From the NCBI RefSeq assembly GCF_001937445.1, contig NZ_MSKS01000048.1, positions 1 through 58,738 of the forward strand: a stretch of DNA of 58,738 nt. Reading direction: 5' to 3'. Source of the DNA: Actinomyces oris. Lineage in GTDB: Bacteria > Actinomycetota > Actinomycetes > Actinomycetales > Actinomycetaceae. The translations under genes and the position numbers were made by a program. The notes under the pieces were generated by a model. The model made no database searches. It was not told the DNA's origin and saw only the letters and a list, made by a program, of their open reading frames with translations. Below are positions 27,056-35,752 of this stretch, piece after piece (the first letter of the stretch is position 1; each line of letters opens with the position of its first letter).

Positions 27056-27067
27056 CATGATGGGACG

Positions 27068-28396
27068 GTGAGCACCAACTCGACCTCCCCGAGCAACGAG
27101 TCCGTCCCCTCCGAGAGCCTTCCCGAGCCGCCGGTCGAGGAGGGGCGGGACAGCAGGAGCCACAACCGTCATAGCCGCAGCGGCCACAGTCACTCCCACT
27201 CCGGGCCCCTGGACCTGGATGCGGGGGAGGCCCGCCGGGTGCGGATCGTGCTCGGTGCCATCGTCGGTGCCCTGGTGCTGGCCACCGTCGTCGGACTGTT
27301 CGTGCTCTGGCCGGGCAAGAGCTCACTCATCGGCTCGCGCTCCTTCACCGCCGAGGGCGGCTCGGTGGGCAAGGCCACCATCACCTCCACGGACCTGTCG
27401 GGCTGTCAGAGCTCGGTGAGCGCCCTGACGGAGGTCAACGGCGTCAAGCCCGAGGAGTTCGCCAAGGGTCACGTGTGCGCCCGCATCACTGAGGGGGAGG
27501 GCAAGGGCCTGGTGATGCCGGTCCAGCTGGTGGGCGAGCCCCGCAGGCTCGCCCACGCCGGTGACCGGCTCGTCGTCCTCTACTCGCCCCAGGCCATCCT
27601 GTCCGGCTCCCCCTACTCCTTCATCGACTACCAGCGCCAGCTCCCGGTCGGCGCCCTGGCGGTCGTCTACCTGGTGCTCGTCGTCGCCGTGGCCGGGCGC
27701 AAGGGTGTCCTGAGCGTCCTGGGCCTGCTGGTGGCCACCGGCGTGCTCGCCTTCTTCATGATCCCGGCGCTCCTGTCCGGCTCCCACCCGCTGGCGGTGA
27801 CCCTGGTCGGATCGATGGCGATGATGCTGGCGGCCGTCTACGTGGCCCACGGCGTGTCCATCCGCACCACGACCGCCCTGCTGGGAACGACGGCCGGCAT
27901 CGTGCTGACCGTGCTGCTCGCCCTGTGGGGGACCGGAGCGGCCCACCTGACCGGCGACGTCGACGAGACCGCCCGCCTGCTGGCCTCGCGCACGCACATC
28001 GATCTGCAGACGCTGCTGACCTGCGGCATGGTCATCGCCGGGCTCGGCGTCCTCAACGACGTCACCATCACCCAGGCCTCCTCGGTGTGGGAGCTGCACG
28101 CCGCCAACCCGCTGCTGTCGCGTACGCGCCTGTTCACCGGCGGGATGAGGATCGGCCGGGACCACATCGCCTCAACCGTCTACACCCTGGCCTTCGCCTA
28201 CGCCGGCACGGCGCTGCCGCTCATCCTGGCCGCCGCCCTCATGGACCGGGCCGTGCTGGACACCATGCTCTCAGGCGAGATCGCCGAGGAGATCGTGCGC
28301 ACCCTCATCTCCTCCATCGGCCTGGTCCTGGCGATCCCGGCGACCACGGCGATCGCGGCGGCCCTGTGCCGCGTCACCCCGGTCCTCGACGAGTAG
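27068..28396 (+). CDS. YibE/F family membrane protein
   Basis: 442 aa from GTG 27068. The N-terminal 55 residues are Ser-, His- and charge-rich (HNRHSRSGHSHSHSG). A signal-anchor helix (~60-82) follows, then a predicted extracytoplasmic domain (~85-195) and about seven membrane spans. The membrane part matches YibE/F (for example HLTGDVDETARLLA and LLTCGMVIAGLGVLNDVTITQASSVWEL). The family function is not established. CATGAT six bases before the GTG may be the -10 box of a leaderless mRNA, which would explain the terminator so close upstream. Confidence 0.82.
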   Translation: MSTNSTSPSNESVPSESLPEPPVEEGRDSRSHNRHSRSGHSHSHSGPLDLDAGEARRVRIVLGAIVGALVLATVVGLFVLWPGKSSLIGSRSFTAEGGSVGKATITSTDLSGCQSSVSALTEVNGVKPEEFAKGHVCARITEGEGKGLVMPVQLVGEPRRLAHAGDRLVVLYSPQAILSGSPYSFIDYQRQLPVGALAVVYLVLVVAVAGRKGVLSVLGLLVATGVLAFFMIPALLSGSHPLAVTLVGSMAMMLAAVYVAHGVSIRTTTALLGTTAGIVLTVLLALWGTGAAHLTGDVDETARLLASRTHIDLQTLLTCGMVIAGLGVLNDVTITQASSVWELHAANPLLSRTRLFTGGMRIGRDHIASTVYTLAFAYAGTALPLILAAALMDRAVLDTMLSGEIAEEIVRTLISSIGLVLAIPATTAIAAALCRVTPVLDE

Positions 28397-28441
28397 ACGG
28401 GTAACCGGTGACCGGCCTCAAGGACCCGCGGTGCCGCTGTC

Positions 28442-29746
28442 TCAGCCGCCGGAGACGTCGGACTCGGCCTGGCTGAGCATCTCGCGGTGGGCCGCATCCA
28501 GGGCGGGGGAGTCCAGCCAACCGTCAGGCAGACGGGGAGTCTTGGGGCTGCCGGCCCGCCCCCGGGGACCCTCGACGATGTCACCGGGGTAGTCCACGAC
28601 CTCGGGCAGGCGCGAGCGCATCCGCTCCAGGCCGGCGTCGAGCTCGTCCAGGGTCCGGATCCCCATGAGGTCAGCGCGCGCCGCGCCGCCGACCGGGTAG
28701 CCCTTGAGGTACCAGCCCACGTGCTTGCGCAGATCACGCACCCCCCGGTCCTCACCCATCTCCTCAGCCAGCATGCGCCCGTGGCGGCGGATCACCTCGA
28801 TGACGGCGTCCAGGTCCGGTCGGGTGCGCGCCGGCGAGCCGTGCATGGCCGACACGATGTCGGCGAACAGCCAGGGCCGCCCCTGGCAGCCGCGACCCAC
28901 GACGACGCCGTCGCAGCCGGTGACCTCCAGCATGCGCACCGCGTCGTCGCCCAGCCAGATGTCCCCGTTGCCGAGCACCGGCAGGTCGGTGGCCTCCTTG
29001 AGGCGGGCGATCTCCTCCCAACGGGCCTGACCCGAGTAGTGCTGGCGCGCGCTGCGGGCGTGCAGGGCCACGGCCGCGATCCCGGCGTTGTCGGCGGCCC
29101 GGGCGGCGTCGAGGAAGGTCTCGTGCTCCTCGTCAATGCCCAGACGCATCTTCATGGTCACCGGCACCTGCCTCGCCCGCCCGACGGCGCGGGCGGCGGC
29201 CTCACTGGCGCGCACCGCCTCGGTGAGGATCGCCGCCAGCAGGTCGCGCTTCCACGGCAGCGCCGCCCCACCGCCCTTGCGGGTCACCTTGGGCACCGGG
29301 CAGCCGAAGTTCAAGTCGATGTGGTCGGCCAGATCCTCCTCCACCAGGATCCGCACCGCGGCCCCCACCGTGGCCGGGTCGACCCCGTAGAGCTGGATGG
29401 AACGCACCCTCTCGGCCGGGTCGGTGCGCACCATCGCCAGGGTGCGCTCATTGCGCTCCACCAGGGCGCGGGTGGTGACCATCTCCGTGACGTACAGGCC
29501 CGCCGGGGCCAGCATGCCGCCGTCGGGCGCGGACAGCGGGCCGGGGGAGGAGGGCCTCAGCGACTCCGGCAGGGCCGCCTCGGCCATCTCCCGGCACAGG
29601 CGGCGGAAGGAGGCGTTGGTGACTCCGGCCATGGGGGCGAGCTCGACGGGTGTGGGCACCACCAACGGTCCGATGCGCAGTGGCGCGGGCGCGCGGCCCG
29701 AGGCGCAGGCGTCGGGGAGGCGGGGGGAGGTCTCACTCGTCGTCAC
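28442..29746 (-). CDS. dus: tRNA-dihydrouridine synthase
   Basis: 434 aa from GTG 29746. The FMN barrel begins with VELAPMAGVTNASFRRLC and contains the family signature DLNFGCPVPKVTRKGGGAAL with the catalytic Cys. KMRLG, ALHARSARQHYSG, LGNGDI and VGRGCQGRPWLF are further binding blocks. It reduces uridines in tRNA D-loops. A DusB-like assignment is most likely, with position specificity uncertain. The frame is open far upstream but outside the homology. CAGCAT, six bases before the GTG, suggests a leaderless start. Insertions at ~65-80 (Ser/Pro/Gly) lengthen it beyond the usual ~330-390. Confidence 0.93.
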   Translation of the reverse strand: MTTSETSPRLPDACASGRAPAPLRIGPLVVPTPVELAPMAGVTNASFRRLCREMAEAALPESLRPSSPGPLSAPDGGMLAPAGLYVTEMVTTRALVERNERTLAMVRTDPAERVRSIQLYGVDPATVGAAVRILVEEDLADHIDLNFGCPVPKVTRKGGGAALPWKRDLLAAILTEAVRASEAAARAVGRARQVPVTMKMRLGIDEEHETFLDAARAADNAGIAAVALHARSARQHYSGQARWEEIARLKEATDLPVLGNGDIWLGDDAVRMLEVTGCDGVVVGRGCQGRPWLFADIVSAMHGSPARTRPDLDAVIEVIRRHGRMLAEEMGEDRGVRDLRKHVGWYLKGYPVGGAARADLMGIRTLDELDAGLERMRSRLPEVVDYPGDIVEGPRGRAGSPKTPRLPDGWLDSPALDAAHREMLSQAESDVSGG

Positions 29747-29921
29747 CCCGACATGCTGACACACGGCGGGTGCCAGGGCCGTGACCGGCCCCGCCCTGCG
29801 GCCCGGAACAGACACAGGTATAGACCACTTGTGAAGGAAGTAACAGGGACGGATCGGTATCGGCGTATGTCGAATCGCTGATGGCGAGTGCTGATGCGCG
29901 TTACCTTGTGTGCTTGTGCTG

Positions 29922-30650
29922 ATGAACGAAGAGACCGAGCCGTCGATATCACGTTCCGTCGTCGTGACCGGAGCCTCCCGGGGGATCGGGGAGGCGGTTG
30001 CGAAGGCGTTCCTGGCACAGGGCGACCGGGTGGCGGGCCTGTCCCGCTCCGGTGAGGCCCCCGACGGCGCCCTGGCCCTGGCCGCCGACGTCACCGACCC
30101 CGACGCCCTGGCCCAGGCCCTGACCGCCGCCACCGAGGCGCACGGCCCCATCGAGGTCCTCGTGGCCTCGGCCGGCATCAACCGGGAGTCACTGGCGGCC
30201 CGCACCTCCTCCCAGATGTGGGACGAGGTCATCTCCGCGGACCTGACCGGCACCTTCAACACCGTGCGCGCCGTGACACCGGCCATGATGCGGGCCCGCA
30301 AGGGGCGCATCGTCCTGGTCTCCTCGGCCATCGCCGCACGCGGAGGCGTGGGTCTGTCCGCCTACGGCGCCGCCAAGGGCGGTGTGGAGGGACTGACCCG
30401 CTCCCTGGCCCGCGAGCTCGCACCGCGCGGCATCACCGTCAACGCCGTCGCCCCCGGCTTCGTCACCACGGCGATGACCGCCTCCCTGCCCGACCGCATC
30501 CGCACCGCCTACCTCGAGCAGATCCCCCTGGGGCGCTTCGCCGACGTCACCGACATCGCCGGCCCCGTCCTCTTCCTGGCCTCACCCGCGGCTGCCTACG
30601 TCACCGGCGCGATCCTCGGCGTCGACGGCGGCCTGGGCATGGGGCGCTAG
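29922..30650 (+). CDS. SDR family oxidoreductase, FabG-like
   Basis: 242 aa from ATG 29922; GTG codons at 29910 and 29916 are alternatives. The cofactor motif TGASRGIGEAVA, NAG-equivalent ASAGI, catalytic Ser (VLVSSAIAA) and YGAAK (YxxxK) are intact. The C-terminal GAILGVDGGLGMGR is the FabG/MabA pattern. It probably reduces a 3-oxoacyl thioester with NADPH in fatty acid synthesis; no other fab gene is adjacent, so the substrate remains open. Divergent from dus. Confidence 0.85.
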   Translation: MNEETEPSISRSVVVTGASRGIGEAVAKAFLAQGDRVAGLSRSGEAPDGALALAADVTDPDALAQALTAATEAHGPIEVLVASAGINRESLAARTSSQMWDEVISADLTGTFNTVRAVTPAMMRARKGRIVLVSSAIAARGGVGLSAYGAAKGGVEGLTRSLARELAPRGITVNAVAPGFVTTAMTASLPDRIRTAYLEQIPLGRFADVTDIAGPVLFLASPAAAYVTGAILGVDGGLGMGR

Positions 30651-30709
30651 GCGCACGGCGGGTCGCGAGATGTCGCCGGGGACCGTATCCGGGCGGTGCC
30701 GTGGTGCCG

Positions 30710-30715
30710 TAGGGT
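30710..30715 (+). promoter_or_regulatory. -10 box of the sixA-like gene, leaderless
   Basis: TAGGGT ends exactly 6 nt before the GTG at 30722; there is no ribosome binding site. Confidence 0.55.
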
Positions 30716-30721
30716 AGAGCT

Positions 30722-31237
30722 GTGACAACGGATCCCATGCGCCGGCTCGTGCTCGTCCGACACTCCAAGGCCTCTCACGACGCCGTCACCGACCTGGAAC
30801 GTCCTCTGACCCCCAAGGGCACCGCGCTGGCCGACCTGCTGGCCAAGGAGCTGCGCAAGCGCCTGGAGACCACCGACCTGCTGCTGGTCTCCCCGGCGGC
30901 TCGGGCCCGCGAGACCGCCCGCCCCATCCGCGACCGCCTCGAGCCCACCGACACCCTCGTGCGCGAGGAGATCTACAACCTGGGCCCCAACGGCATCCTC
31001 AGGGTTCTGGCCGAGGAGGGTGCGCAGGCCAGGACGGTCGTCGTCGTCGGCCACGAGCCCACGATCTCCGTACTGGCCCACATCCTCCACGACACCGACG
31101 ACGACCTGGCCTCCCAGATCTCCTTCGGGGTGCCCACGGCCACCGCCGTCATCATCGACGTCCCCGGCACCTGGGCGGACCTGGAGCCCAGGAGTGCCCG
31201 CATCCGGGAGATCTTCACCGCCCGCAAGCGCGACTGA
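30722..31237 (+). CDS. phosphohistidine phosphatase SixA-like (histidine phosphatase family)
   Basis: 171 aa. The motif LVLVRHSKASH carries the catalytic Arg-His of the branch 1 histidine phosphatase fold, and VVVVGHEPTIS supplies the second catalytic His. Length and the RHSKA variant match SixA, which dephosphorylates phosphohistidine on signalling proteins. A PTS permease lies ~8 kb away, but no direct link is visible. Monocistronic, convergent with serB. Confidence 0.88.
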   Translation: MTTDPMRRLVLVRHSKASHDAVTDLERPLTPKGTALADLLAKELRKRLETTDLLLVSPAARARETARPIRDRLEPTDTLVREEIYNLGPNGILRVLAEEGAQARTVVVVGHEPTISVLAHILHDTDDDLASQISFGVPTATAVIIDVPGTWADLEPRSARIREIFTARKRD

Positions 31238-31267
31238 GGCCGGCCCTGCGAACAACCGCAGCCGGTC
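31238..31267. terminator. hairpin between convergent sixA-like and serB genes
   Basis: GGCCGGC (31238-31244) and TGCG pair with CGCA and GCCGGTC (31261-31267) around the loop AACAAC, with a 2-nt bulge and one G-U pair. It sits exactly between the two stops and could serve both strands. Confidence 0.5.
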
Positions 31268-31976
31268 AGCCCCCGATCAGCTGTAGGACGGCACGCAGGT
31301 CACGCACGTGGATGGCCGCATCGGCCTGCTCGACGACCACCGGCTTGGCGCAGAACGCCACCCCCAGCCCCGCGGCCTCCAGCATGCCCAGGTCGTTGGC
31401 CCCGTCACCCACCGCGATGGTGCGCTCCATGGGCACACCGTCCTGCCGGGCCCAGGCGAGCAGGCAGCGGACCTTCTCCTGACGGTCCACGATCCGCCCC
31501 AGCACCCGACCGGTGAGACGGCCCTCGACCACCTCCAGGCGGTTGGCCGCCACGTGATCAATGCCCAGCCGCTTGGCCAGAGGCACCACGACCTCCTCGA
31601 AACCGCCCGAGACGACCCCCACCCGGCAGCCGCGTGCGTGCAGCGCCTCAATGAGCTCGGCCGCCCCCATGGTGGGACGCACCTCGGCGAGGACCTGTGC
31701 GAAGACCCCCTGGGGGACTCCGGCCAGCGTCGCCACCCGCTCGCGCAGGGAGGCCGCGAAGTCCAGCTCCCCGCGCATCGCCCGGGCCGTGACCTCGGCG
31801 ACCCGCTCACGGGTCCCGGCGCGCTCGGCGATGAGCTCGATGACCTCCTGCTCGATGAGGGTGGAGTCCACGTCCATGACCAGCAGGCCGGGGCCCTCAG
31901 TCACTAAAGGGCCCTCGCTCAGCGCCCCGCTGAGGTCCGCGGAGTGGCCGGCACGGTGTCGGGAGGTGTCGCTCAT
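31266..31976 (-). CDS. serB: phosphoserine phosphatase
   Basis: 236 aa, HAD superfamily. Motif I MDVDSTL gives nucleophile Asp35 and Asp37. VVSGGFEEVV is motif II, and VGDGANDLGML is motif III with the Mg-binding Asp pair. It catalyses the last step of serine synthesis. No ACT domain is present, unlike some long SerB proteins. The ATG at 31976 is preceded at 6 nt by TAGCAT, a leaderless arrangement. Confidence 0.94.
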   Translation of the reverse strand: MSDTSRHRAGHSADLSGALSEGPLVTEGPGLLVMDVDSTLIEQEVIELIAERAGTRERVAEVTARAMRGELDFAASLRERVATLAGVPQGVFAQVLAEVRPTMGAAELIEALHARGCRVGVVSGGFEEVVVPLAKRLGIDHVAANRLEVVEGRLTGRVLGRIVDRQEKVRCLLAWARQDGVPMERTIAVGDGANDLGMLEAAGLGVAFCAKPVVVEQADAAIHVRDLRAVLQLIGG

Positions 31977-31982
31977 GGCGCC

Positions 31983-31988
31983 ATGCTA
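31983..31988 (-). promoter_or_regulatory. -10 box of serB, leaderless
   Basis: TAGCAT on the minus strand, separated from the serB ATG by GGCGCC (6 nt). There is no ribosome binding site. Confidence 0.55.
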
Positions 31989-32074
31989 GTGGGCGAGCCG
32001 GCATGCGAGTACGGCTGCACCGTCGCCCGGAAGCTCGGGCGACGGCGCGCACTGCAAAGGCGGTGAGCCTACGG

Positions 32075-33319
32075 TCAGCGGGTGACGAGCTGACCCTTGG
32101 CCACCACCGTGATGCCGGACTCGGTCACGGTGAAGCCCCGCTCGCGGTCGTGCTCGGGATCGATCCCCACCATGGCGCCCTCCTCGACCTTCACGTACTT
32201 GTCCAGGATCGCGCGGTTGACCACGGTGTTGCGGCCCACCTCGGCCCCGTCCATGAGGACGGACTCGCGCACCGAGGACCAGGAGTTGACGCGCACACCG
32301 GGGGACAGGACCGAGGAGATCACCTCACCACCGGAGACGATGACCCCCGGTGAGACGATCGAGTCGACCGCGTGCCCCAGGCGCTCGTGGTGGCCGTAGA
32401 CGAACTTGGCCGGTGGCATCGCGGCCTGGTAGCCGGCGAACAGCGGCCAGCGGTCGTTGTACAGGTTGAACACGGGGGTCACCGAGATGAGGTCCTGGTG
32501 CGCCTCGAAGAAGGCGTCCACGGTACCCACGTCGCGCCAGTAGTCGCGGTCGCGCTCGGAGGAGCCCGGGACGTCGTTGTCCTTGAAGTCGTAGACGCCG
32601 GCCGCCCCCTGGTTGACGAACCAGGGCACGATGCTGCCACCCATGTCGTGCTTGGAGGTCTCATCGGCGGCGTCGACCGTCACGGCCTCCAGGAGTGCGT
32701 CGGCGTTCATGATGTAGTTGCCCATCGAGGCCAGGACCTCATCGGGGGAGTCCGGCAGACCGGGGGTCTCCTTGGGCTTCTCGACGAAGGCCTTGATCCT
32801 GCCGCGGTCGGACGGATCGGTCTCGATGACGCCGAACTGGTCCGCCAGGGACCGCGGCTGACGGATGCCCGCGACGGTGCAGGGCAGACCGGAGGCGATG
32901 TGGTGCTCCAGCATCTGGGAGAAGTCCATGCGGTAGATGTTGTCCGCACCGGTGATGACCACATAGTCCGGGCGCTCGTCGTCGAGCAGGTTGAGGGACT
33001 GGTAGATCGCGTCGGCGCTCCCCAGGAACCAGTGCTTGCCCACGCGCTGCTGGGCCGGCACCGGCGCGATGTAGTTGCCCAGCATGTCGGACATGCGCCA
33101 CGTCTTGGAGATGTGACGGTCCAGCGAGTGGGACTTGTACTGGGTGAGCACCACGACCTTGAGGAAGCCGGAGTTGATCATGTTGGACAGGGAGAAGTCG
33201 ATGAGGCGGTAGATACCGCCGAAGGGCACGGCCGGCTTGGCGCGGTCGACGGTCAGGGGCATGAGGCGCTTGCCCTCGCCACCGGCGAGGACGATTGCGA
33301 GAACACGAGGTTGAGCCAT
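32075..33319 (-). CDS. glgC: glucose-1-phosphate adenylyltransferase
   Basis: 414 aa from ATG 33319 ([19 protein letters not shown]). The nucleotide-binding motif [26 protein letters not shown] and FVEKPKE (sugar-phosphate site) are intact, followed by a left-handed beta-helix C-terminus. It makes ADP-glucose. AAGGTGGG precedes this ATG; a GTG three codons earlier is the alternative. It is divergent from the glycogen synthase gene, as in mycobacteria, with the shared regulatory region 33320-33609. Confidence 0.95.
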   Translation of the reverse strand: MAQPRVLAIVLAGGEGKRLMPLTVDRAKPAVPFGGIYRLIDFSLSNMINSGFLKVVVLTQYKSHSLDRHISKTWRMSDMLGNYIAPVPAQQRVGKHWFLGSADAIYQSLNLLDDERPDYVVITGADNIYRMDFSQMLEHHIASGLPCTVAGIRQPRSLADQFGVIETDPSDRGRIKAFVEKPKETPGLPDSPDEVLASMGNYIMNADALLEAVTVDAADETSKHDMGGSIVPWFVNQGAAGVYDFKDNDVPGSSERDRDYWRDVGTVDAFFEAHQDLISVTPVFNLYNDRWPLFAGYQAAMPPAKFVYGHHERLGHAVDSIVSPGVIVSGGEVISSVLSPGVRVNSWSSVRESVLMDGAEVGRNTVVNRAILDKYVKVEEGAMVGIDPEHDRERGFTVTESGITVVAKGQLVTR

Positions 33320-33609
33320 GTGGCCCACCTTACGTTGCTTGAGAGGCTTATGGGGCCAAACAGATCACAATTCGGGTCGCTCCCGTGTCGGCTCCCGAGT
33401 CAACCCGGACCTTTGATCTACACATGCCCCCGCTCAGGGGACCGACGGGACCGTACATGCGAATCGGTGGAAACCACCGGCGCTGAACGGTCCCACCGGG
33501 GCCCGTGTGCGTATAACGTCGGGTGTGGCGCCCGCCGCACCGCAGGCGCCCGTCCTGCGCCGAGGAAGGCGCGGTCAGTCCATCCATCAGACAGAGGAGA
33601 GGCACACCC

Positions 33610-34839
33610 ATGAGGGTCGACCTGCTGACCAAGGAGTACCCACCCTTTATCTACGGCGGCGCCGGAGTCCACGTCAACGAGCTCGCCAAGGTCCTGCGCC
33701 CCCTGGCCGACGTCCGCGTCCACGCCTTCGGCGGCCCCCGCGAGCCCGGCACCGAGGGCGCCGACGACGGCGTCACCGGCTACCCCGAGATCGCCGAGCT
33801 CGACGGCGCCAACGCCGCCCTGCGCACCTTCGGAGTCGACCTGGAGATGGCCCAGGGCACCGAGGGAACCGACCTCGTCCACTCCCACACCTGGTACGCC
33901 AACCTCGCCGGACACCTGGCCGGCCTGCTCCACGGCGTCCCCCACGTCGTCAGTGCCCACTCCCTGGAGCCCCTGCGCCCCTGGAAGGCCGAGCAGCTCG
34001 GCGGCGGCTACGCCCTGTCCTCCTGGGCGGAGAAGACCGCCTACGAGGCCGCCTCCGGGATCATCGCGGTCTCCAACGGCATGCGTGAGGACATCCTGCG
34101 CTGCTACCCGGCCGTTGACCCCGAGCGAGTCAAGGTCGTCCACAACGGCATCGACCTCGAGGCCTGGAAGCGCCCGCAGGGCCAGGAGGCCGACGCCGCG
34201 GCCTCCGCCACCCTCAAGCGCCTCGGCATTGACCCCGACCGCCCCACCGTCGTCTTCGTCGGACGCATCACCCGTCAGAAGGGCCTTCCCCACCTGCTGC
34301 GCGCCTGCGAGCAGCTGCCCGCCGACGTCCAGGTCATCCTGTGCGCCGGCGCCCCCGACACCCCCGAGATCAAGGCCGAGGTCGAGGGCCTCGTGGCCCG
34401 CCTGCGCGAGAAGCGCACCGGAGTGGTCTGGATCGAGGAGATGCTGCCGCGCCCCGAGCTCATCGCCGTGCTGGCCGCCTCCGACGTCTTCGTGTGCCCC
34501 TCGGTATACGAGCCCCTGGGCATCGTCAACCTCGAGGCCATGGCCGTGGGACTGCCGGTTGTCGGATCAGCCACCGGCGGCATCCCCGACGTCATCGTCG
34601 ACGGCGAGACCGGCCTCCTGGTGCCCATCGAGCAGGTCCAGGACGGCACCGGCACCCCCATCGACCCGGCCCGCTTCGAGGCCGACCTGGCCGAGCGCCT
34701 CACCACCCTGGTCACCGACACCGAGGCCGCCAGGACCATGGGGCAGGCCGCTCGACGCCGCGTCGAGGAGCACTTCGCCTGGGAGGCCATCGCCCAGCGC
34801 ACCATGGACGTCTACAACTGGGTCCTGGCCCAGGGCTGA
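33610..34839 (+). CDS. glgA: glycogen synthase, GT4 type (GlgA/GlgM)
   Basis: 409 aa. MRVDLLTKEYPPFIYGGAGVHV is the GT4 N-terminus, and GRITRQKG with the E-x7-E element (SVYEPLGIVNLEAMAVGLPVV) marks the GT-B C-terminal domain. Homologues in mycobacteria use ADP-glucose to make maltose-1-phosphate (GlgM) as well as or instead of elongating glycogen, so either activity is possible. GAGGAGAGG lies upstream of ATG 33610. It pairs with the divergent glgC to form the ADP-glucose branch of storage glucan synthesis. No glgE or glgB is in the window. Confidence 0.92.
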   Translation: MRVDLLTKEYPPFIYGGAGVHVNELAKVLRPLADVRVHAFGGPREPGTEGADDGVTGYPEIAELDGANAALRTFGVDLEMAQGTEGTDLVHSHTWYANLAGHLAGLLHGVPHVVSAHSLEPLRPWKAEQLGGGYALSSWAEKTAYEAASGIIAVSNGMREDILRCYPAVDPERVKVVHNGIDLEAWKRPQGQEADAAASATLKRLGIDPDRPTVVFVGRITRQKGLPHLLRACEQLPADVQVILCAGAPDTPEIKAEVEGLVARLREKRTGVVWIEEMLPRPELIAVLAASDVFVCPSVYEPLGIVNLEAMAVGLPVVGSATGGIPDVIVDGETGLLVPIEQVQDGTGTPIDPARFEADLAERLTTLVTDTEAARTMGQAARRRVEEHFAWEAIAQRTMDVYNWVLAQG

Positions 34840-34874
34840 GCCGGACGGCTCCCGCTCGGTGACCCCACCGATAC

Positions 34875-34920
34875 GCCACCGAGTGGCGCGCCCCCTCTAC
34901 CGGGCCCACCACTCGGTGGC
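34875..34920. terminator. terminator hairpin between glgA and the convergent hypothetical gene
   Basis: Perfect 12-bp arms GCCACCGAGTGG (34875-34886) and CCACTCGGTGGC (34909-34920) with a 22-nt loop. The hairpin covers the last codons of the minus-strand gene and lies 36 bases past the glgA stop, so it may act for glgA. Confidence 0.55.
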
Positions 34921-35631
34921 CGCAGCGGCGCCGTGACGCGCCACCGCCAGCAGTGGACGCAGGACGTCGGCCCGCCGCCGCGCCTGCAGGGCGGTCGTGG
35001 CCGCGCCGTCGTCGTCCAGGGCCAGCTCGCACATCCCCGCCAGCCGCAAGGAGCGCTCCAACAGCTCCCGATCACGGCGCTTCAGCCACGGCGGCATGAG
35101 CCGCGGATCCACCACCGCGGTGAGCAGGTCATTGAGGGCGTCGGCCAGCTCCGGGCGCTCACGGGCCAGGTCGAGCTCGATGAGCGCCTCGATGGCCTCC
35201 TCGGTGGCGGTGTGCACCTGCCGGCGGGCGTGCGCCGCATCCAGCGGGGGCAGCGTGCCGCCCATGGGCTCGGCGCGCCAGGTCACCGAGGTTCCGGAGT
35301 CCTCAGGAACCAGCAGCACCCGGCCGGCTGTCCCCTCCAGCACGACGCCCTCCTCGATGTCGGGCAGGAGCCCCCAGGTGCCGGTGCCGCCGGCCGGTGA
35401 GGGCAGGACCGCGCTCACCCGGCTCAGCGGGCGGGCGGCGGTGAGCCACTGCGCCAGGCTGACGCGTCCTGGATCGTCGGCGGCGCTCGGCGTGTCCGAG
35501 CCTCCGGTGACGACGCTGTCGATGACGTCATGGGCGCCGTCGGGGCCTTCCACGAGTGACAGGCCGTGGGAGGAGGGCGATGGTGCCCACAGGGCCAGTA
35601 CGATGCTGACAGGCGGGTTGAGGGGATCCAT
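34897..35631 (-). CDS. hypothetical protein
   Basis: 244 aa, not recognised. No signal peptide or membrane segment. The N-terminal half is predicted beta-rich with little charge (PVSIVLALWAPSPSSHGLSLV), and the second half is helical and acidic (TATEEAIEALIELDLARERPELADALNDLL, then RRRDRELLERSLRLAGMCELAL-like helices). It looks cytoplasmic. ATG 35631 is preferred; a TTG is present three codons earlier. TATGGT eight bases before the ATG may be the -10 box. Convergent with glgA and divergent from the ABC ATPase gene; the long GC-rich frame with normal third-position bias supports a real gene. Confidence 0.7.
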   Translation of the reverse strand: MDPLNPPVSIVLALWAPSPSSHGLSLVEGPDGAHDVIDSVVTGGSDTPSAADDPGRVSLAQWLTAARPLSRVSAVLPSPAGGTGTWGLLPDIEEGVVLEGTAGRVLLVPEDSGTSVTWRAEPMGGTLPPLDAAHARRQVHTATEEAIEALIELDLARERPELADALNDLLTAVVDPRLMPPWLKRRDRELLERSLRLAGMCELALDDDGAATTALQARRRADVLRPLLAVARHGAAAATEWWAR

Positions 35632-35740
35632 GGGGGCCAACCATAGTGAATGGCAGCGAGATGGGCCCCGGAGGAGAGCGGGCCGCAGACGGGTCGCGGC
35701 TCTTGCTGCGCATCTGCCCGGCGTGAACTCGGCGCCACGA

Positions 35741-35746
35741 TAGGAT
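35741..35746 (+). promoter_or_regulatory. -10 box of the ABC ATPase gene, leaderless
   Basis: TAGGAT ends 6 nt before the ATG at 35753 (spacer CACCCC); no ribosome binding site. Confidence 0.55.
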
Positions 35747-35752
35747 CACCCC

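Noticed and set aside
29810-29915. Several possible promoter boxes (TATAGA 29819-29824, TTACCT 29901-29906) for the SDR gene.
   Set aside because: None has both an acceptable -35 and a spacing that settles which of the three start codons is used.
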